A DNA stretch of 64,000 bases from Alloascoidea africana (GCA_030581615.1 JAKTTT010000017.1:62001-126000); one strand, 5' to 3'; counted from the stretch's first letter, positions 1-12,792 are shown. Notes: generated by a model from the sequence alone, not told the origin. Translations and numbers: made by a program.

Positions 1-2749
1 TATCCTCCTAAAGCTGAAAACACACACTTCATCATTCTGGAACAAATATAAGAGCCAGGTGAGAATGCTGCTTAGACGCGCCAGATACATGTGACGATCT
101 AAAGCGACGAAAGAATCAAAAAACGTAGGACCTTTCAAGAATGAGCTTTTCCTACCCTGTAAATGTCTCAAAATACCCAACATGCTCTCTCCACATATTG
201 TGCGCTACATATAATCATCCTACTACCAAATCACTTTTTAATTTTGATGGATCATGGAGAGTATGAAAAATATCCACAAACCTGAATAACTGCAAGTTGT
301 TAAGTCATGTTGTGTCATGGACATCATGTGTATACTGCCCGAATAGGAAAAAAACATACCAAGAGTATTCTTTCTGGGTCAAGGTATAATTCATTCATGT
401 GGTGCAGCCACTTCGGTTTGTACGAGGTCAGTCCAGATAAACCAATCGATGTAGACACGTTTGAAAGTAAAAAGATGTCCGAGACATATTTGCCTAAATC
501 TTTTGTGAGCTTTAAGATGCAGATAAATTGGTGGATAGGATTTTTATTTTTCCTTTAAAGTGCATGCTTTGATAGATGGATATCCTTCTATGGTATAATC
601 TAGTATCTATCAGAGCTAGCACACATAGCATGTACTTTGAAAACTTAGCTGAAAGCCCACAATAGCTAACATTCTCGATCTTCATGAAACACTGGCGGAT
701 TTTTCCAGGAACCTGGGATACTAAGTACATTTAGGAATGAAACATGAGAAAAATAAGGTGACATACAAAAAATAAGCATATATGCAGAAACAGAACCTCT
801 TGAAGTGAGGCCCCTGCATCCTGCTTCGCTTTGTGCGTCTTTAATTATTCAGAAAACCGATATTTAGAGCTTGTGAGCATAACCATATCTGGCGCATTTT
901 GTTGTTGTTGTTCATCGATAGAAAATCTCATCAAACCTCTTTTATAATCTTATTTTGTTGTTTGGCATCAATAAACGCACCTGTACTAGAAATGCTTAAT
1001 ATATGCTTAAACGTTAAATGATTCCTCATGATCAGAAAACAAATCTGTATCTGAGGATAATGGAGATATCACCGAGGATCTTACAAGTCTCTCGAATATG
1101 CTTTAAAAACGCCATACATGCTTGGAAGAAGTAGAGCCATTAGCATATGCAGTTAATTGATAGTAAACTTTTTATAAAGACTGCTGCAGCTCTTTAGCTC
1201 TTAATAGCCCGGATCAATGTTCAAAGGGCAAGTTGGTTAGAGTTTCAAGTATTGTTGTAAACTGATATCCCCTGGTCGGAGTTTTGTGGTAAACTTGTTT
1301 TCCTGAAAAAAGAAATAATCATATCTTTTGAATCTTCACCTCATGAACATATGCTTGCTTGTTTCTTCTGGCCGCCACACTTTTTCCAGAAAAATTCGCA
1401 TATTAAATATTTTACAGTTAAATCTTAAACACCAGTCCCATCTGAAACCAACGTAATTACAATTTAATACATATTAGCATGATAGCTCGGCATAGACTCC
1501 ACAGATAGAAGAAAAAAGTCCGGACAATAGAACTATTGGAAACCGGACCATGGCTTTCCGGACATGAAAATCTTGTATGTTTTGTTGTTTCTGCCATCTC
1601 TCACTCTGATGTAGTAGAAACTGGAACACGTCTTTAATCCAACACTTCAATGGCATACTCTTTTCGGTTCTTTCTTTTGATAAACATAAGCTTAGTGGCC
1701 AAAGTTAAGATGAAAATTTTGACCTTAATTGGCCTATAGAAAGAAGAGCCAGTTAAGTGCTTAAAGTGTACACAGTGTATCGGAGACGCGGAAATGGTCT
1801 TGAATCCGCATATTGCATGATGGATCCAAGCACTTTCTTCGTACAGAAGTTGATGCATGGCACATTTCCATTTCTACTTCCAACTTCATATGTTTGTTGT
1901 TCATTGGAGAAATAACCAAAAGAAAAAAAAAATTGGCTTGCGTTTATCAGTTGGACAACGCACATTCTGATCACTACCCATGATAATGGAGAATGGGGAG
2001 AGGCTGATCACACATCATTTACTGACATATATACTGAACAGCTAGCACTGTCTCTCCTGTTTTTTTGGACTTTTTGATCTGTTAACATTAAAAGCCTATT
2101 GTTTAATTACCCTTCCTTTTATTCTCTTCCTCCAGCCTATTTTGTGTAAACGGGAACACAAGTGCACCCAGGAGCCAAAAGACAATACAATAGAAGTACA
2201 ATCCCCAAGGTGTTCGAATGATTTGACAGCAGAATTAAGTTTTGTGTTTGCCTAATTAATTCTCCTCAAAGATTTTCCTGCTCTCTTCTATCAATTGTTT
2301 AGGATTGAATTTTCTACATTGGTCAGCTTGATTCCGCATTGTTAAATTTGCGCGAGACTGGTCCAACTACAAACACATTCATTTTAAAACATTGCAAATA
2401 ATTCTGCACATTCATGACTTATCTAACCTGTCATCAGGATCAATACGTGTTTTATTTTAATTCACAAAGGGAGAGAGTGTGTTCTACTTGTCATCATTAT
2501 ATGTATATATTTTGAAAGAAGAACAGGGGAGAATAAAATAAAGAGAGCAAAGGGCATAGACCAAAAACTAAACACAAAGAAACAAGAAAAAAGGAAAAAC
2601 TCCAGTCTCGTCAATTCGTAAGCTGCTTCCCCTATTCCTTCCTATCATATAAGCTTTGGAGAAAAGCACCGATACTGCTACATCGATCATTCTGTCCCTT
2701 TACGTGTATTATACCATCATTTCCCTTTATATCAAATCATAATCAACAT
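1..2749. other. Gene-free left edge
   Basis: No open frame longer than about 83 codons and no recognisable protein on either strand. The sequence is AT-rich, with frequent homopolymer runs and no clear repeat array. The last 250 bases, purine-rich around 2510-2600, probably hold the promoter and leader of the gene starting at 2750. I see no RNA gene here. Confidence 0.6.
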
Positions 2750-4546
2750 ATGATGAATGTCGGAGGTGCAAGCAACGGAAATACAGGCACTCCGGATAAT
2801 AGCTCAATTCAGCTGGGCCCAATTGGTGCTAGATCTCAGGTTTCAGCAGATTCTCACTCTCAACAATCACAGTCAGCCCCTGAGCAACAACCACAGCAAA
2901 ATCGCCCGATAACTAGAGCACATCTTCAACAGGCGCACAGTGGGCATGGGCAAAAACTCCTCTCCAATTCACAGACAGCGCTATCATCACCAAGTCAACA
3001 ACACTCACAAAGTTCCAGCTCAACGACGCAAACTTCATCTGGGTCGTTTGATGCGGATGTGACACTCATAAATGCAAGAGCACACAGTTATCACCATCAT
3101 CATCATCGTCATCAAAACCAACAGCTGCAACAGCAACAGCTTTCAGAGAAACAACAGGAACTACATTCTTCAGTCCAACCTCCTCAACTATCGAGAATGG
3201 GGTCTCATCATTCTTCAGCTTCTCGTAAAGTGATATGGACGAATGAGAAGGACAAGCTGCTAGTTGATGCCCTCTTAAACGAAATCGCAAAAGGAAATCG
3301 CCCTAACAATATTTTCAAAAAACAGGCCTGGATTAACATTGTTCGCGCAGCAAATAAGATAGGCAGACAGGCCACTGACAAACAAGTAAAGAACAGATTT
3401 TCAGAGGTAAGAGACCATCGGAATTTGGATATATTTACCCAATCTCAAAAGAATGTTGAAGTCGCCATTTCGATAAGTACTGACCAAGAGGCAATGGCAA
3501 TTTTCTTTAGCTTAAGAAGCAATACAAAGCGTGGCTGAAACTTATTCATAATCCTGATTTTCAGTGGGATGAGCAGCAATGCCAGTTCAATGCTTCCTCT
3601 ACAGCTTGGGAAACATACACTTCGGTACGTCGCGAGATATATTTTAAAAGATTAGCCATATATTTCAGGCGAATAAAGAATAAAAAAACCAAGGACTGAC
3701 ATTGTGAAATAGGAAAATCCAGATGCTTCGAGATTTAAAACAGGCTCTCATCCTTTGGTCCCGCAACTAGAACCAATTTTTCAAATATACCTGGAGACTC
3801 CTCCGCCGCCTCATTCAAGCGCGCAACAGCAACAGCAGCAACGGCCGCGACATGAAAGAACCTCCTCCCTTCAAGAAAGCGACTTGAATCTAGATCATTT
3901 GCTGGAGGAAAGTTTTGGCGGCGTTGACGTAGGCTCATCCTCAAGCCCCCAGTACCAACATCAGCAGGCAGCTGCTGTGGCTGTAGGACACGGTACTAAA
4001 CGACCTCGACTCTCAGTCTCTGGCGAAAACAGGTTGATAAGAATGAGCAAGGAAAGCAATAGCTACCCAAGAGAAGCAAGCTATTCCGATATTCAATCAC
4101 AGGGACAATTGGTTAGGAGATCACCTATAGTCCCCTCGAGTGCATCTCATTTACCAGCGTCTGCCAGTACGCATCAACCAGTTCAGCATTCATCTTCAAC
4201 TTCACGGCAAGCCGTGCATGGTACAGCCGTTGCGTCAACTTCTTCATCCGCTCTATCATCGGCAGATGAGATGCTTGTTGAGTTTATCCGAAAGCTGGAA
4301 ACTCTGTACAATGACGGACTAATAGATTGGGACATGCTTTATAACTTGTGTCTTATGAGTAACAACATAAAACACATGCTTTCAATAATTGCTAGAGGAT
4401 TACGGGACGATCTACTTGCCAGGTTTTTGAAAAGGTGGTATATGAACTACACTGCTGGGCCATCTCCGGTAGTAACTGGAGGAGGTGGAACAGCACCAGG
4501 TACCGGAACGGGAAGAGGAAGCTCCGGTTCCAATCTTCTGACTTGA
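2750..4546 (+). CDS. Myb/SANT-like DNA-binding protein with Q/H-rich flanks (3 exons)
   Basis: Predicted exons are 2750-3406, 3511-3624 and 3713-4546, giving about 534 residues. The introns of 104 and 88 nt have GTAAGA..TTTAG and GTACGT..AATAG borders and CTGAC-type branch points. Splicing reconstructs one continuous domain at about residues 160-270: W-T-N-E-K start, IFKKQAWINIV, KQVKNRFSELKKQYKAWLKL, then FQWDEQQ and a closing W-E-T-Y. This is the Myb/SANT-like fold of the Myb_DNA-bind_3 family, found in transposon-related and host proteins. The N-terminus is rich in Q, S and H (a YHHHHHRH run near residue 113). Exon 3 begins with a P/Q/S-rich linker and contains a well-formed helical region at about 440-510 (EMLVEFIRKLETLYNDGLID...), followed by a Gly-rich tail. 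The role is unknown; a nuclear regulator is inferred. Two ATGs are adjacent at the start, and the first was taken. Confidence 0.8.
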
Positions 4547-6627
4547 GCCATAAAGGATAATTTCTCTTCAAGATACAATTTATCACTACTTTTGAATCAT
4601 GAAAAGGGTGTATCCTATTTCATTTTGCATGTACTATCAACTCTTTTTTGCTTCATTCTTTTCATCCTTGTTATTATTTCCAAAGACCTGTTGGGGCATA
4701 TTTGAGCAGTCTCATACACAAGTAATGTGCGATCTGACCTCATATTTCTATCTTATGTCTTGGTTTTTGGTTGACTTCACGAGCTAATGTATTACATGAC
4801 TTTTCCTTTTGTTGCAGTATCATTCCTTTTCATGTTCATATACAAAAATTGTAAGACTGCCTCTGTCTCTATTTGTAATAAAAGTAAGATTGATTCTAAA
4901 AGGCTTTAGCTGAGTCTAAACGTTCGAGATTAAGGAAGAAACTTCGGGGTAAGCAACGAACACATCTAGAAGGAACTATTATAAAAGAAACGAAACAAAC
5001 AATGAATAATGAGATAAGCCATTTCCTTGATAACCGTAGTAGGTAGTTGTAGATTTTATTTTTGAGATGGAAATAGAAAGACTTTACGCCCTTCTATGGA
5101 GTGTTCTATCCATGGGCAGGGCTAAAAGAGCAAGACTTTCATGTTTAACATGTTTAACTATTATATTTCTTTTCTGTTCTGCTGAAAATACAAAAAATAA
5201 CATGATTTTGCAATGGCACATTGGTCTTTGTTATTGTGCCGTTTCTAACCCTGTTCATTATTTTCAATCTAACAGTTTTTCAAGTTAGATTATCAGAGCT
5301 TTGCTCGAACGTTCTATGCGCAGTTTTTGGGAAGAGACAAGTCTCACATAGCAAGGATGAAAAGCTTTGTTGTCTCTGGTTGTGAAAATCTCAAGACACT
5401 AGAGAGAGGAAAACAGACATGCCAAGTTGTCCCAGATACACTACACGACCTCAGTCTAATTTCTAGCATGAAGACACAACTATTACCACTGTGGAATGCT
5501 TTTGTTTAACTCAACTAAGTGAATTGTCAATTTTTTCCAGCAAGTGATATGGCCAAAAGGGTAAAAAATGCCCATTTTAAAGTAACAGGTTTCTCCCCCT
5601 TTTCCCTATTCTTTCAAGTGAGGAATTCCACGTCAGGTATAGGGAAAAAAATCAAGACTTCATTATAACAGCTTACGTTTTCGTGCCCCCTGCCTGTTCA
5701 TTGTGGAAAAATTTACGGGATCTCTCTCTGTCATTTTAAATATTTCGTAAAGCGTTGAGTTAATTAGGCAGGAGGAGCCTATGGAAACCCGGCATTTAGG
5801 CAAATGCACCATGATGATGAAGTATGCGAGAATCGGCCAGATCTGATCAGTCTGTGACATGCGTTTTTTGTGTTTTTGTCCGACAGATTTTTTGTACTGT
5901 ACCTGGGATGTGCTCCGATGGCGAAAAGCTGTACAAACAAATGGACGGACGAACAGACAAAAACTTCGATTAACCGTATTCGGCCAGAACCAACGGGCTT
6001 TACGATATTTTTTCCTTAATCTGTTTGTCTTATATTTCTCAAAAGGTCAGACTTCGAATTGTCGTGACTGTTTGTGCGATTGCAAATTTTTGAACGCCAT
6101 TATTCGGTGCGCAAATTTCAAATTCATGAGCAGCAAATGTGCAAACAAGTAACCTGAAACCAAAGGGCATGTTTTTGGTGCATCAAAGTCAAGGAATAAG
6201 AACAAAAGATTGGGCTGAATAGCTGGTTCCGAAATATTTTCTGCTGTCTCATAGTTTCATCACAACATTAGCCGGCAATTCTTCCAGCTCACCGCACTCA
6301 CCAGCCCGCCCGCTGCATACCATTACGAGGATACCTGGGGTTCTTTCCTCCGCGACCTTGAGGCAAGAACTCGTTGGCATGAACATTTAACCCGTGTATT
6401 CCAAAATTTTTTCTCCGCCAATGGAATCTAGTTCATGTACTGCCCTTCATGTTCATCTACACAATTTTGAATAGTGTTCGTTTGATATGTTTTTGCTCTT
6501 GGGAAGAATTAACTACAAGCAATAAAATACTGCTCGGTGTGACTTACAAGAAGCACCTGAAAAATCTTCAACAGTAGAAAACCCATACATGTGTTGTTCA
6601 CTCTACACACTATACGATTCGTTGTTT
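4547..6627. other. Intergenic region between convergent genes
   Basis: Two kilobases between the 3' ends of the Myb-like gene and the AIFM2-like gene. Only short open frames occur (up to 97 codons, at 5859-6152), with none recognisable. A GC-richer patch lies at about 6260-6370. No RNA gene seen. Confidence 0.55.
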
Positions 6628-8034
6628 CTACTGGCTGTCAATATCTTTGACTTCAAAATTTGTATAGCTGTGAACAGCTTTAGTGGCCAAGTCGTCTTGA
6701 AATCTAAGCTCTCCAAGCTCCTTGTCATTCGAAACAAGGCCATACATTTCCCCACAGAAATAATCCTGACCAAGCATCATTCCCAAATGATTTCCCCAAC
6801 TTTTAATTTGGTCCAGTTCATTTTCTTGTCCAGACAATAAACGGTAAACTGTCTTTGCCACAGATTCTCCAGTTAGATTCGCACCTCCGGCAGATTTGAT
6901 TACGGGAAAATCATTTATATCTCCAATAGCAAAGATGTGTGGGTGCGTTGTTGTTGAAATGTATGGCGTAATTTTGACTTCTTTGGTCTTTGGATCAATG
7001 ATGTGTGAAAGCTCTGTGTTCTCCACCATTGATACATTTGGTTTACCTCCACAACACCAAAACTAGTTCAAGTATGTTAGCATTGCAAAGAAATTGGGAG
7101 AGCGCTATAGGCTTACCGTCAAATCGCTTTTGATCTCTTCTCCGCCTGTTGTAATTAGTCGGGACTTTGTATCAGTTTCATCAGTTTTAACCCTTTTGTT
7201 CAATACGACATTGACTCCAACTTTAAGCAAGGTTAGATAAGTCAGCTTTTTAAAGTCATCACTCAAGTTTTCAGGAGGCAATGTTGAATGGGGATGGATC
7301 AACGTGATACGCTTTGAAGGATGGGCATGCTTAGCTTCAGCAGCAAGCTCTATGCCAACAGCACCTGCTCCAATAACAACTATATCATTTGCCTTTTCAA
7401 TTGACTCCGCATATGTCTTTAGCTGCTTTTTGAATGTGCCAAAACTGTACTCGGCGGGCTCAAAAGGTGGTCCTCTTTTCCTGCCGTTAGCCATCACACA
7501 GACGTCAAAATCCGTGATTTCCTCTTTTTCCAACAGTGCCTCAGTAGTTGGATCAATCCTTTGATATATCGCTGTTGTATTGTGCAATTCTTTCACAAAG
7601 CCTCTGATATGAGTAAGACTTTTCCCCAGGTACCTCTTGTACCGGATTATATCCGTGTACTCCATCCAAGTTTTTGCGCCAAACTCTGCATCCACAATAG
7701 CGCGTGGAAGAGCGATCAAATTGATAAAGCCATTTCTAGGCTCTATAAGAGTCACTTGGATGGATCTGTTGTCTGATAACGGTCCAATCTCTTCCAACTG
7801 TTTGTATATATTGTTGATAAATCCGATTCCACCAAATGAACCGCCGATGACCAAAATTTTCACAACTGGCTTCATCTTCAGCGGTTTGAAAGCCGAAATA
7901 AGTGTGTTTATACACGAGGCTTTGACTTTGTTAGGCTCCAAGCCTTTGAAGTGTTTCTTTATTTCTTCGCATCCCACTATAGATAGGTTGTTTATCTGGT
8001 CGGTTATTGAAGCGATATCTATGTCTGAAGTCAT
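6628..8034 (-). CDS. AIF/AMID (AIFM2/FSP1-like) FAD-dependent oxidoreductase (2 exons)
   Basis: Exon 1 runs 8034-7117 and exon 2 7062-6628. The 54-nt intron (7116-7063) has GTAAGC..CTAG borders and a TGCTAAC branch point. The spliced protein is about 450 residues. It has two Rossmann nucleotide-binding motifs: VIGGSFGGIG at about 62-71 for FAD and VVIGAGAVGIELAAE at about 219-233 for NAD(P)H. The C-terminal FAIGDI segment is the usual second FAD contact of pyridine nucleotide-disulfide oxidoreductases. The layout matches the AIF/AMID group (yeast Aif1, human AIFM2), NAD(P)H-quinone-type oxidoreductases at mitochondria or lipid droplets. Ahead of the first glycine motif lie about 55 extra residues with no clear membrane helix; a downstream Met at residue 54 is an alternative start. 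Substrate and location are inferred from the family. Confidence 0.88.
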
Positions 8035-11000
8035 CTTGCAGCGTGATTAGTAGTGGGTGTAAAGGAGAAGAGGTACAAAAGTTATTTTGGAGAATGAGAA
8101 TGCCACAGCCTTTTATTATCAGATTGATCTGATTAACCGAAACAAAAATTAGCCGGACCTTCATTTCCAAATCAAATATTGCTCTATTAATGATTCTAAA
8201 TTCCGATAGACTGGCTTCAGAGTCAGTAATTATTTCACATTGCGTACTATTAGATGCCAATGTCACCGCTTACTAATCTTGGCCCGCCAGCAATTAACAA
8301 TGAGAAGAGACGAGAAGAGAAAGCCCGGCGTTTGCTAATAGGCCAAATGTAATCGATAACCCCGATGTGAACAATATTATCCATGTGAAAATGCGCCAAG
8401 TAGTAGCATGCAAACGGGATGGTCTTTCTTTGAACTGAAAGAGATGAGAATAGAGGATGTTCTCTAAAACGGTGAATGAACGTTGAAGCTTATTTGGAAC
8501 CTTCCCAAAGGCAAACCAAAGACTACGGTTACCTTTGAAGATACGCCTGGTCTGTTTCCAGTCATGTAGGCAATTAGTAAAGGTGACCTGTTTCTGCTCT
8601 TGTTCCTTGAACGAACAAGGTTCCTGTTGACTTTATGAAAGTTGTTGCCAGAGGTCTCATAATAGAAATGACTCTTGGCAGCGTCTGCAAATCTCGATTT
8701 CCGTTAATTAACCTTCTTTAGGTGATCTGTGGATTTCTAAAGGCACGTTAACGGACTTGAAAATTATGAGCAGAAATTGTTGGAAGGATTCATTTGCTTT
8801 GATCTTGTTGACATCAGTTTTACAGAATAGAATAGTCGGTTTTGGAAATTATACAACAAAATCTCAAGAGTATGATTCCATTCCATTTAGAGAGTGTAGT
8901 TAGGCAATTCATTGCGGCGCAACTCTGACGACTCGAACCCTGCAAGCAGGTGAGCCAGGGCATTGACTGATATTAACAGCCATAGGAAGATGGCTTTTAA
9001 AATTTCACTGGGTTTAATAGAGTGAGAGTCGCCAGTTGTGTAAACACAGTGAACCGCAGCATTCTGTTCCTTCTTGTGTAAAAAGCAGCTAGTGCGTGAT
9101 CAAACACATATATTGCATGAAGTTGGAATTTTATGAGCTCGGTTTCTGTGGACAAGTTTCAAGGAGTGGGAAGACCAACTCCAATGTTACTGGCTATTCG
9201 TGCTCTTTTGAATAGAGATGCTAACGGCTTTGGAATTTGTCTTCGGTCATAGTCGTCTAGTTTGAATCTGCTTTTTTCATGATCATCATCCTCTTCTTCA
9301 AGAATGCCCTCTCGTTCTCTTTACTTAAAAATTCCCAGCTCATCTTCAATCGTGGAACATCAAATCTGTCATCCTCCAAGATCTCTTTTTCGAGCTTTAT
9401 AAATGTATGGTTTATTTGTTATTCAACAAAGCCAGCAAAGCTGAGTGTAGTGCTTATGTTTTTGATGAAATTTCCCAAGCTATCATGGTGTATATTGTTA
9501 TAATAAAGACGCTCACCATTTTTCACGCGATTGCCCTGTGTTTGTAACATAAGAAGTTTGTCTATCATTTTAACGGATTTCCAGATCTGGTTGGACTTTG
9601 CTGTTTTCATTATTGATTAAATATCTTTCATAGCGGCAGTTTGTTAAAAATGGGCGTGAGACAATTAAAGGCATACCTAATTCCTACCCTAAAATTTATA
9701 TCATTGCTAGATGCTAGACCACTTTAAATTCCTTGAAATTTATTTCTGACAACATATTCAATCACTAGGGAGGCACAAGTGATGTTTGAGCCCAGAAACC
9801 GGAACACCATCAGGGCTATTGCTTTATGTCAAAAGGTAAGATGGTGACAAAGGACATGGCTGGCAGGTTTTATTTCCGAACCACTAGTTAGTGATCCATC
9901 ATCAAGCTGCTTTATCATAAAGCACTATATACCCTTAATAGGGACTCCATCAGCCATCATGTCGATAATCGTAAACCGATGGACATTGTAGAAGGCTCTT
10001 TACATCAAAAATGAGTCTGGAGCAATCTGTCGCGGAGGTATCGAGCATGTGCAAATCGTGTCGCATCATTTGTGGCATCGTATCCAGATTTTCCTCAAAA
10101 TTAATGAGAAAAAACAAGGCCATTCTTTAACTTCTCTATCCAGTTTTTCACAATTGCTTCGAGTATGTTGTTGTTCAAGTGAGCGATACAGAGGTCCATG
10201 TTTCTAGAAAAATCTGTAGTAGTATCCTGGTTTCGTAAAGTCGGTTGGAAACTGTCAACAGCATACTTTGTCATTTGATTATAAAATTCTTGTCTCAAAT
10301 AAAGGCTATCAGTCAAAACTTTGTAGGTCTCTAGGAATTGAAGGAGACGGCAACTGATATACTTACTTGAGCTGATTCAAATCTGCAGCTTTCATCCAAG
10401 GGCATCAAGTTTTGACGCCACATCTTTGACTTTATTAATTTAGGGTCATTTGTATAACGTGTTTCAATCATAAGAATAGTTTGTGCTCAGATTTTTTTTA
10501 TCTCGTGGGCATTATCCCAAAAACAATTCAAATACTTTGTTGTGATTTTTTGAATCGGCAGATGAAAAGCTGGAATAGCATAGTTGGTCTTAGATCGGGT
10601 GGCAACTTTGATTTCCTATTCCATTAGATATCAGTTCCTTTGATAAGAATCTGACTGGTAAGCGGAAAATATGGGCAATTGACCTTGTTAAAGCCATCTG
10701 AAGGTCCTATTTTCACAACGAGAAACTTTTTTGTTAATATATGGTCTTACGTTTCTGTCTTCAGTCCTCCAGTATCAGACTATTGGCTTTGAGACAGAGC
10801 AACAAGGTGATCTGGTAGATCGTGTTATTTTCTCACGCTCTACCTTCTATTGGCAAGGATTTGAATAGTTACGGCTGTTCCTCAAAACAGTTTAGTAACG
10901 AAGCTTGTGGCGCAAACAAAAATGAAGTAGAAACTTTGCTTCAATTGGATTGGGTCTTCTGAGTATACGCTTTCTCTCCTGAGGGAATAGTAAGAGGTTA

Positions 11001-11760
11001 AAAAATGTCGTAATAACGGACTTGAAAGACCATGACATTTGCTTGCTGAATTAATTTTTAAGCTTTTATTCGCAGGTGATCCGCTACTGACTTTTACATT
11101 TGATCAATACTTAGTAATTATACTTGCGTAATAATTGGAGGTATAGCCTTGAAATAGAATGGGTTGGCTTAAGTATTCAGAATCTGGACAAATAGAACAT
11201 TGAGTTTGAGCTCTGGGAGACTATTTCTTGGATATGAGATTGGAGCTCACAGATCAGCAATTTTTTGTTGTAGTTGATACGGCACAAATCCAGGTCTATC
11301 TTATTTGCACAAGTAGATCCAAACCCTAATCCAAGAGTAGAAGCATCAACATTTCTGTTATAACAAGCTCCACAACGTATATCTTGATGCTTGTAAATCA
11401 CCAAGACTAGGATTTGATAACTTATAATCCTTTCCTATGATCCAAGTTCTATGAAAGTTGAACGGTGAGACCAAAAGGCAACTTCAAGAAATCTTATACT
11501 TTCATGTTTATATAGCAAAGTGGGATACTACTTGGCTTCCCCACATAGAACCAATTATCCGTGATGAATTCTACCCGTAGATGCCGAGGGTTACACGCCA
11601 AGAATGTATGGGCAAGCACGTCAATATCCGTTTCATGGCTTACCAATCATTGTTGCAATTGTCGATACATGGAAAGAGTTTCCGAAATACTTACCCGTTA
11701 TGATTGCCATTTTTTTGGCGGTTGGAGAGTTTTTGCTGGCATGTGATGCATCCTATTACT
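8035..11760. other. Gene-free region with coding-like debris
   Basis: No intact gene. Short minus-strand open frames at 9419-9610, 10101-10316 and 11177-11404 have protein-like composition (charged and hydrophobic residues alternating, few simple repeats) but are isolated, as expected from an old decayed gene or mobile element. A short plus-strand frame at 11604-11770 encodes a hydrophobic stretch beside the racemase 3' end. None could be assigned to a family. The first 250 bases upstream of 8034 should hold the promoter of the AIFM2-like gene. Confidence 0.45.
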
Positions 11761-12651
11761 TCAAAAGTATGTTTGTCCGCGGTAATCTCTACTTGCCTTT
11801 GAACTCATGTATAATCCTCGGCTAGAAGTTTTCAAGCCCATCCGTACTAATCCCGACAAGATCTGTATTCCTGCAACCACTCCATCAACGACTTGGACAC
11901 CGCCTCCAACTATTGAATCCTCCACTGCCTTTTTCATGTCTGTCATCCCTGCACAACCCAATACTAGAGTGTCTGCGTGGTTTTCTTCAACAAGAGTTTT
12001 TGCAACCGTTGACATCAACTCAAGAACTTCTCTTCTTGGTTTCTTATCCAATTCTGCAACCGTTAATCTCGTAGAAAGTAACCCAGCACAGTATGCATCC
12101 AAGCCATACATTTTAACCGCCTCTGCATGCCTTAGTTCGCTCCTGTAGAGCGTACTAATAATTCCAAATTTCCCGCCAATCATTCTCGCCGTGTATAATG
12201 ATGCTTCCATTATTCCGATGCATGGCATGTCAAACTCTTCTCTAATACAATTCGTTAAAGGATGGTCGGAAAAGCAAGCGACGAGAACAGCATCGGATTG
12301 AGAAATGTATGGGTAACCATCTCTGATTGCAGAAGCAGCAGAGAGTACCCCGTCAAGATGTCCTTCAACTGCTGTTGGAGCCGGTTTGATAGCCGTGTAT
12401 CCGTAAACTATTGTGTCCGGCGGAAGGTCTTGCTCTACCGATTTTAGGCATTCCCAAGTCATATAGGACGAGCTGTTTGGGTTGATCAAAAGGATCTTAA
12501 TTGATTTCATGTCACTCTGTGATCCCTTAACAACTGGTAAGTCCTCAAGCATCTTTTCCGCCATGTTTTGAAATGAATAAAACTTGAAGCTTTTGAAAGT
12601 AGGGGGATGGAGGAGGCCTTTTTCTAGATCTGAGATAAACTTTAATGACAT
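11761..12651 (-). CDS. DCG1: Asp/Glu/hydantoin racemase family protein (Dcg1-like)
   Basis: A frame of 296 codons. The core starts at about residue 50 with IKILLINPNSS, the signature N-terminus of hydantoin racemases and yeast Dcg1. Both catalytic-type cysteines are present: Cys126 in VLVACFSDHP and Cys233 in LVLGCAGMTDM. The family interconverts enantiomers of 5-substituted hydantoins or related cyclic amides; Dcg1 itself has no proven reaction. The start is uncertain: ATG at 12651 gives a 49-residue extension, while ATGs at 12564 (M30) and 12510 (M48) give a protein nearer the usual 240-250 residues. It diverges from the hydantoinase gene at 12793, so the two probably share regulation and substrate. 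Confidence 0.88.
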   Translation of the reverse strand: MSLKFISDLEKGLLHPPTFKSFKFYSFQNMAEKMLEDLPVVKGSQSDMKSIKILLINPNSSSYMTWECLKSVEQDLPPDTIVYGYTAIKPAPTAVEGHLDGVLSAASAIRDGYPYISQSDAVLVACFSDHPLTNCIREEFDMPCIGIMEASLYTARMIGGKFGIISTLYRSELRHAEAVKMYGLDAYCAGLLSTRLTVAELDKKPRREVLELMSTVAKTLVEENHADTLVLGCAGMTDMKKAVEDSIVGGGVQVVDGVVAGIQILSGLVRMGLKTSSRGLYMSSKASRDYRGQTYF

Positions 12652-12792
12652 TGCCTAATTGGGAAGCCCACACATGCTTAGGAACCGCCGACAACAGCGG
12701 GGGGTCCGACCATCTTCGATAAGACGAAGCAGTACTCTTTTTAAAAGGGGTTCGGCCATTCAAAACAATGATAATGCTGGTTTTCCTTCTCA
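12652..12792. promoter_or_regulatory. Shared divergent promoter of the racemase/hydantoinase pair
   Basis: Only 141 bp separate the two divergent start codons. The stretch holds clustered CGG/CCG half-sites typical of Zn2Cys6 activators: CCG at 12685-12687, CGG at 12698-12700 and CCG at 12706-12708, giving CCG-N10-CGG and CGG-N5-CCG arrangements. A GATAAG box lies at 12718-12723, the consensus for GATA-type nitrogen-repression factors. The sites are seen in sequence; binding and function are inferred. Confidence 0.5.

Noticed and set aside
8920-9000. tRNA-like B-box (complement GGGTTCGAGTC) near 8930
   Set aside because: The T-stem does not pair properly, and no matching A-box, anticodon stem or acceptor stem could be folded around it.
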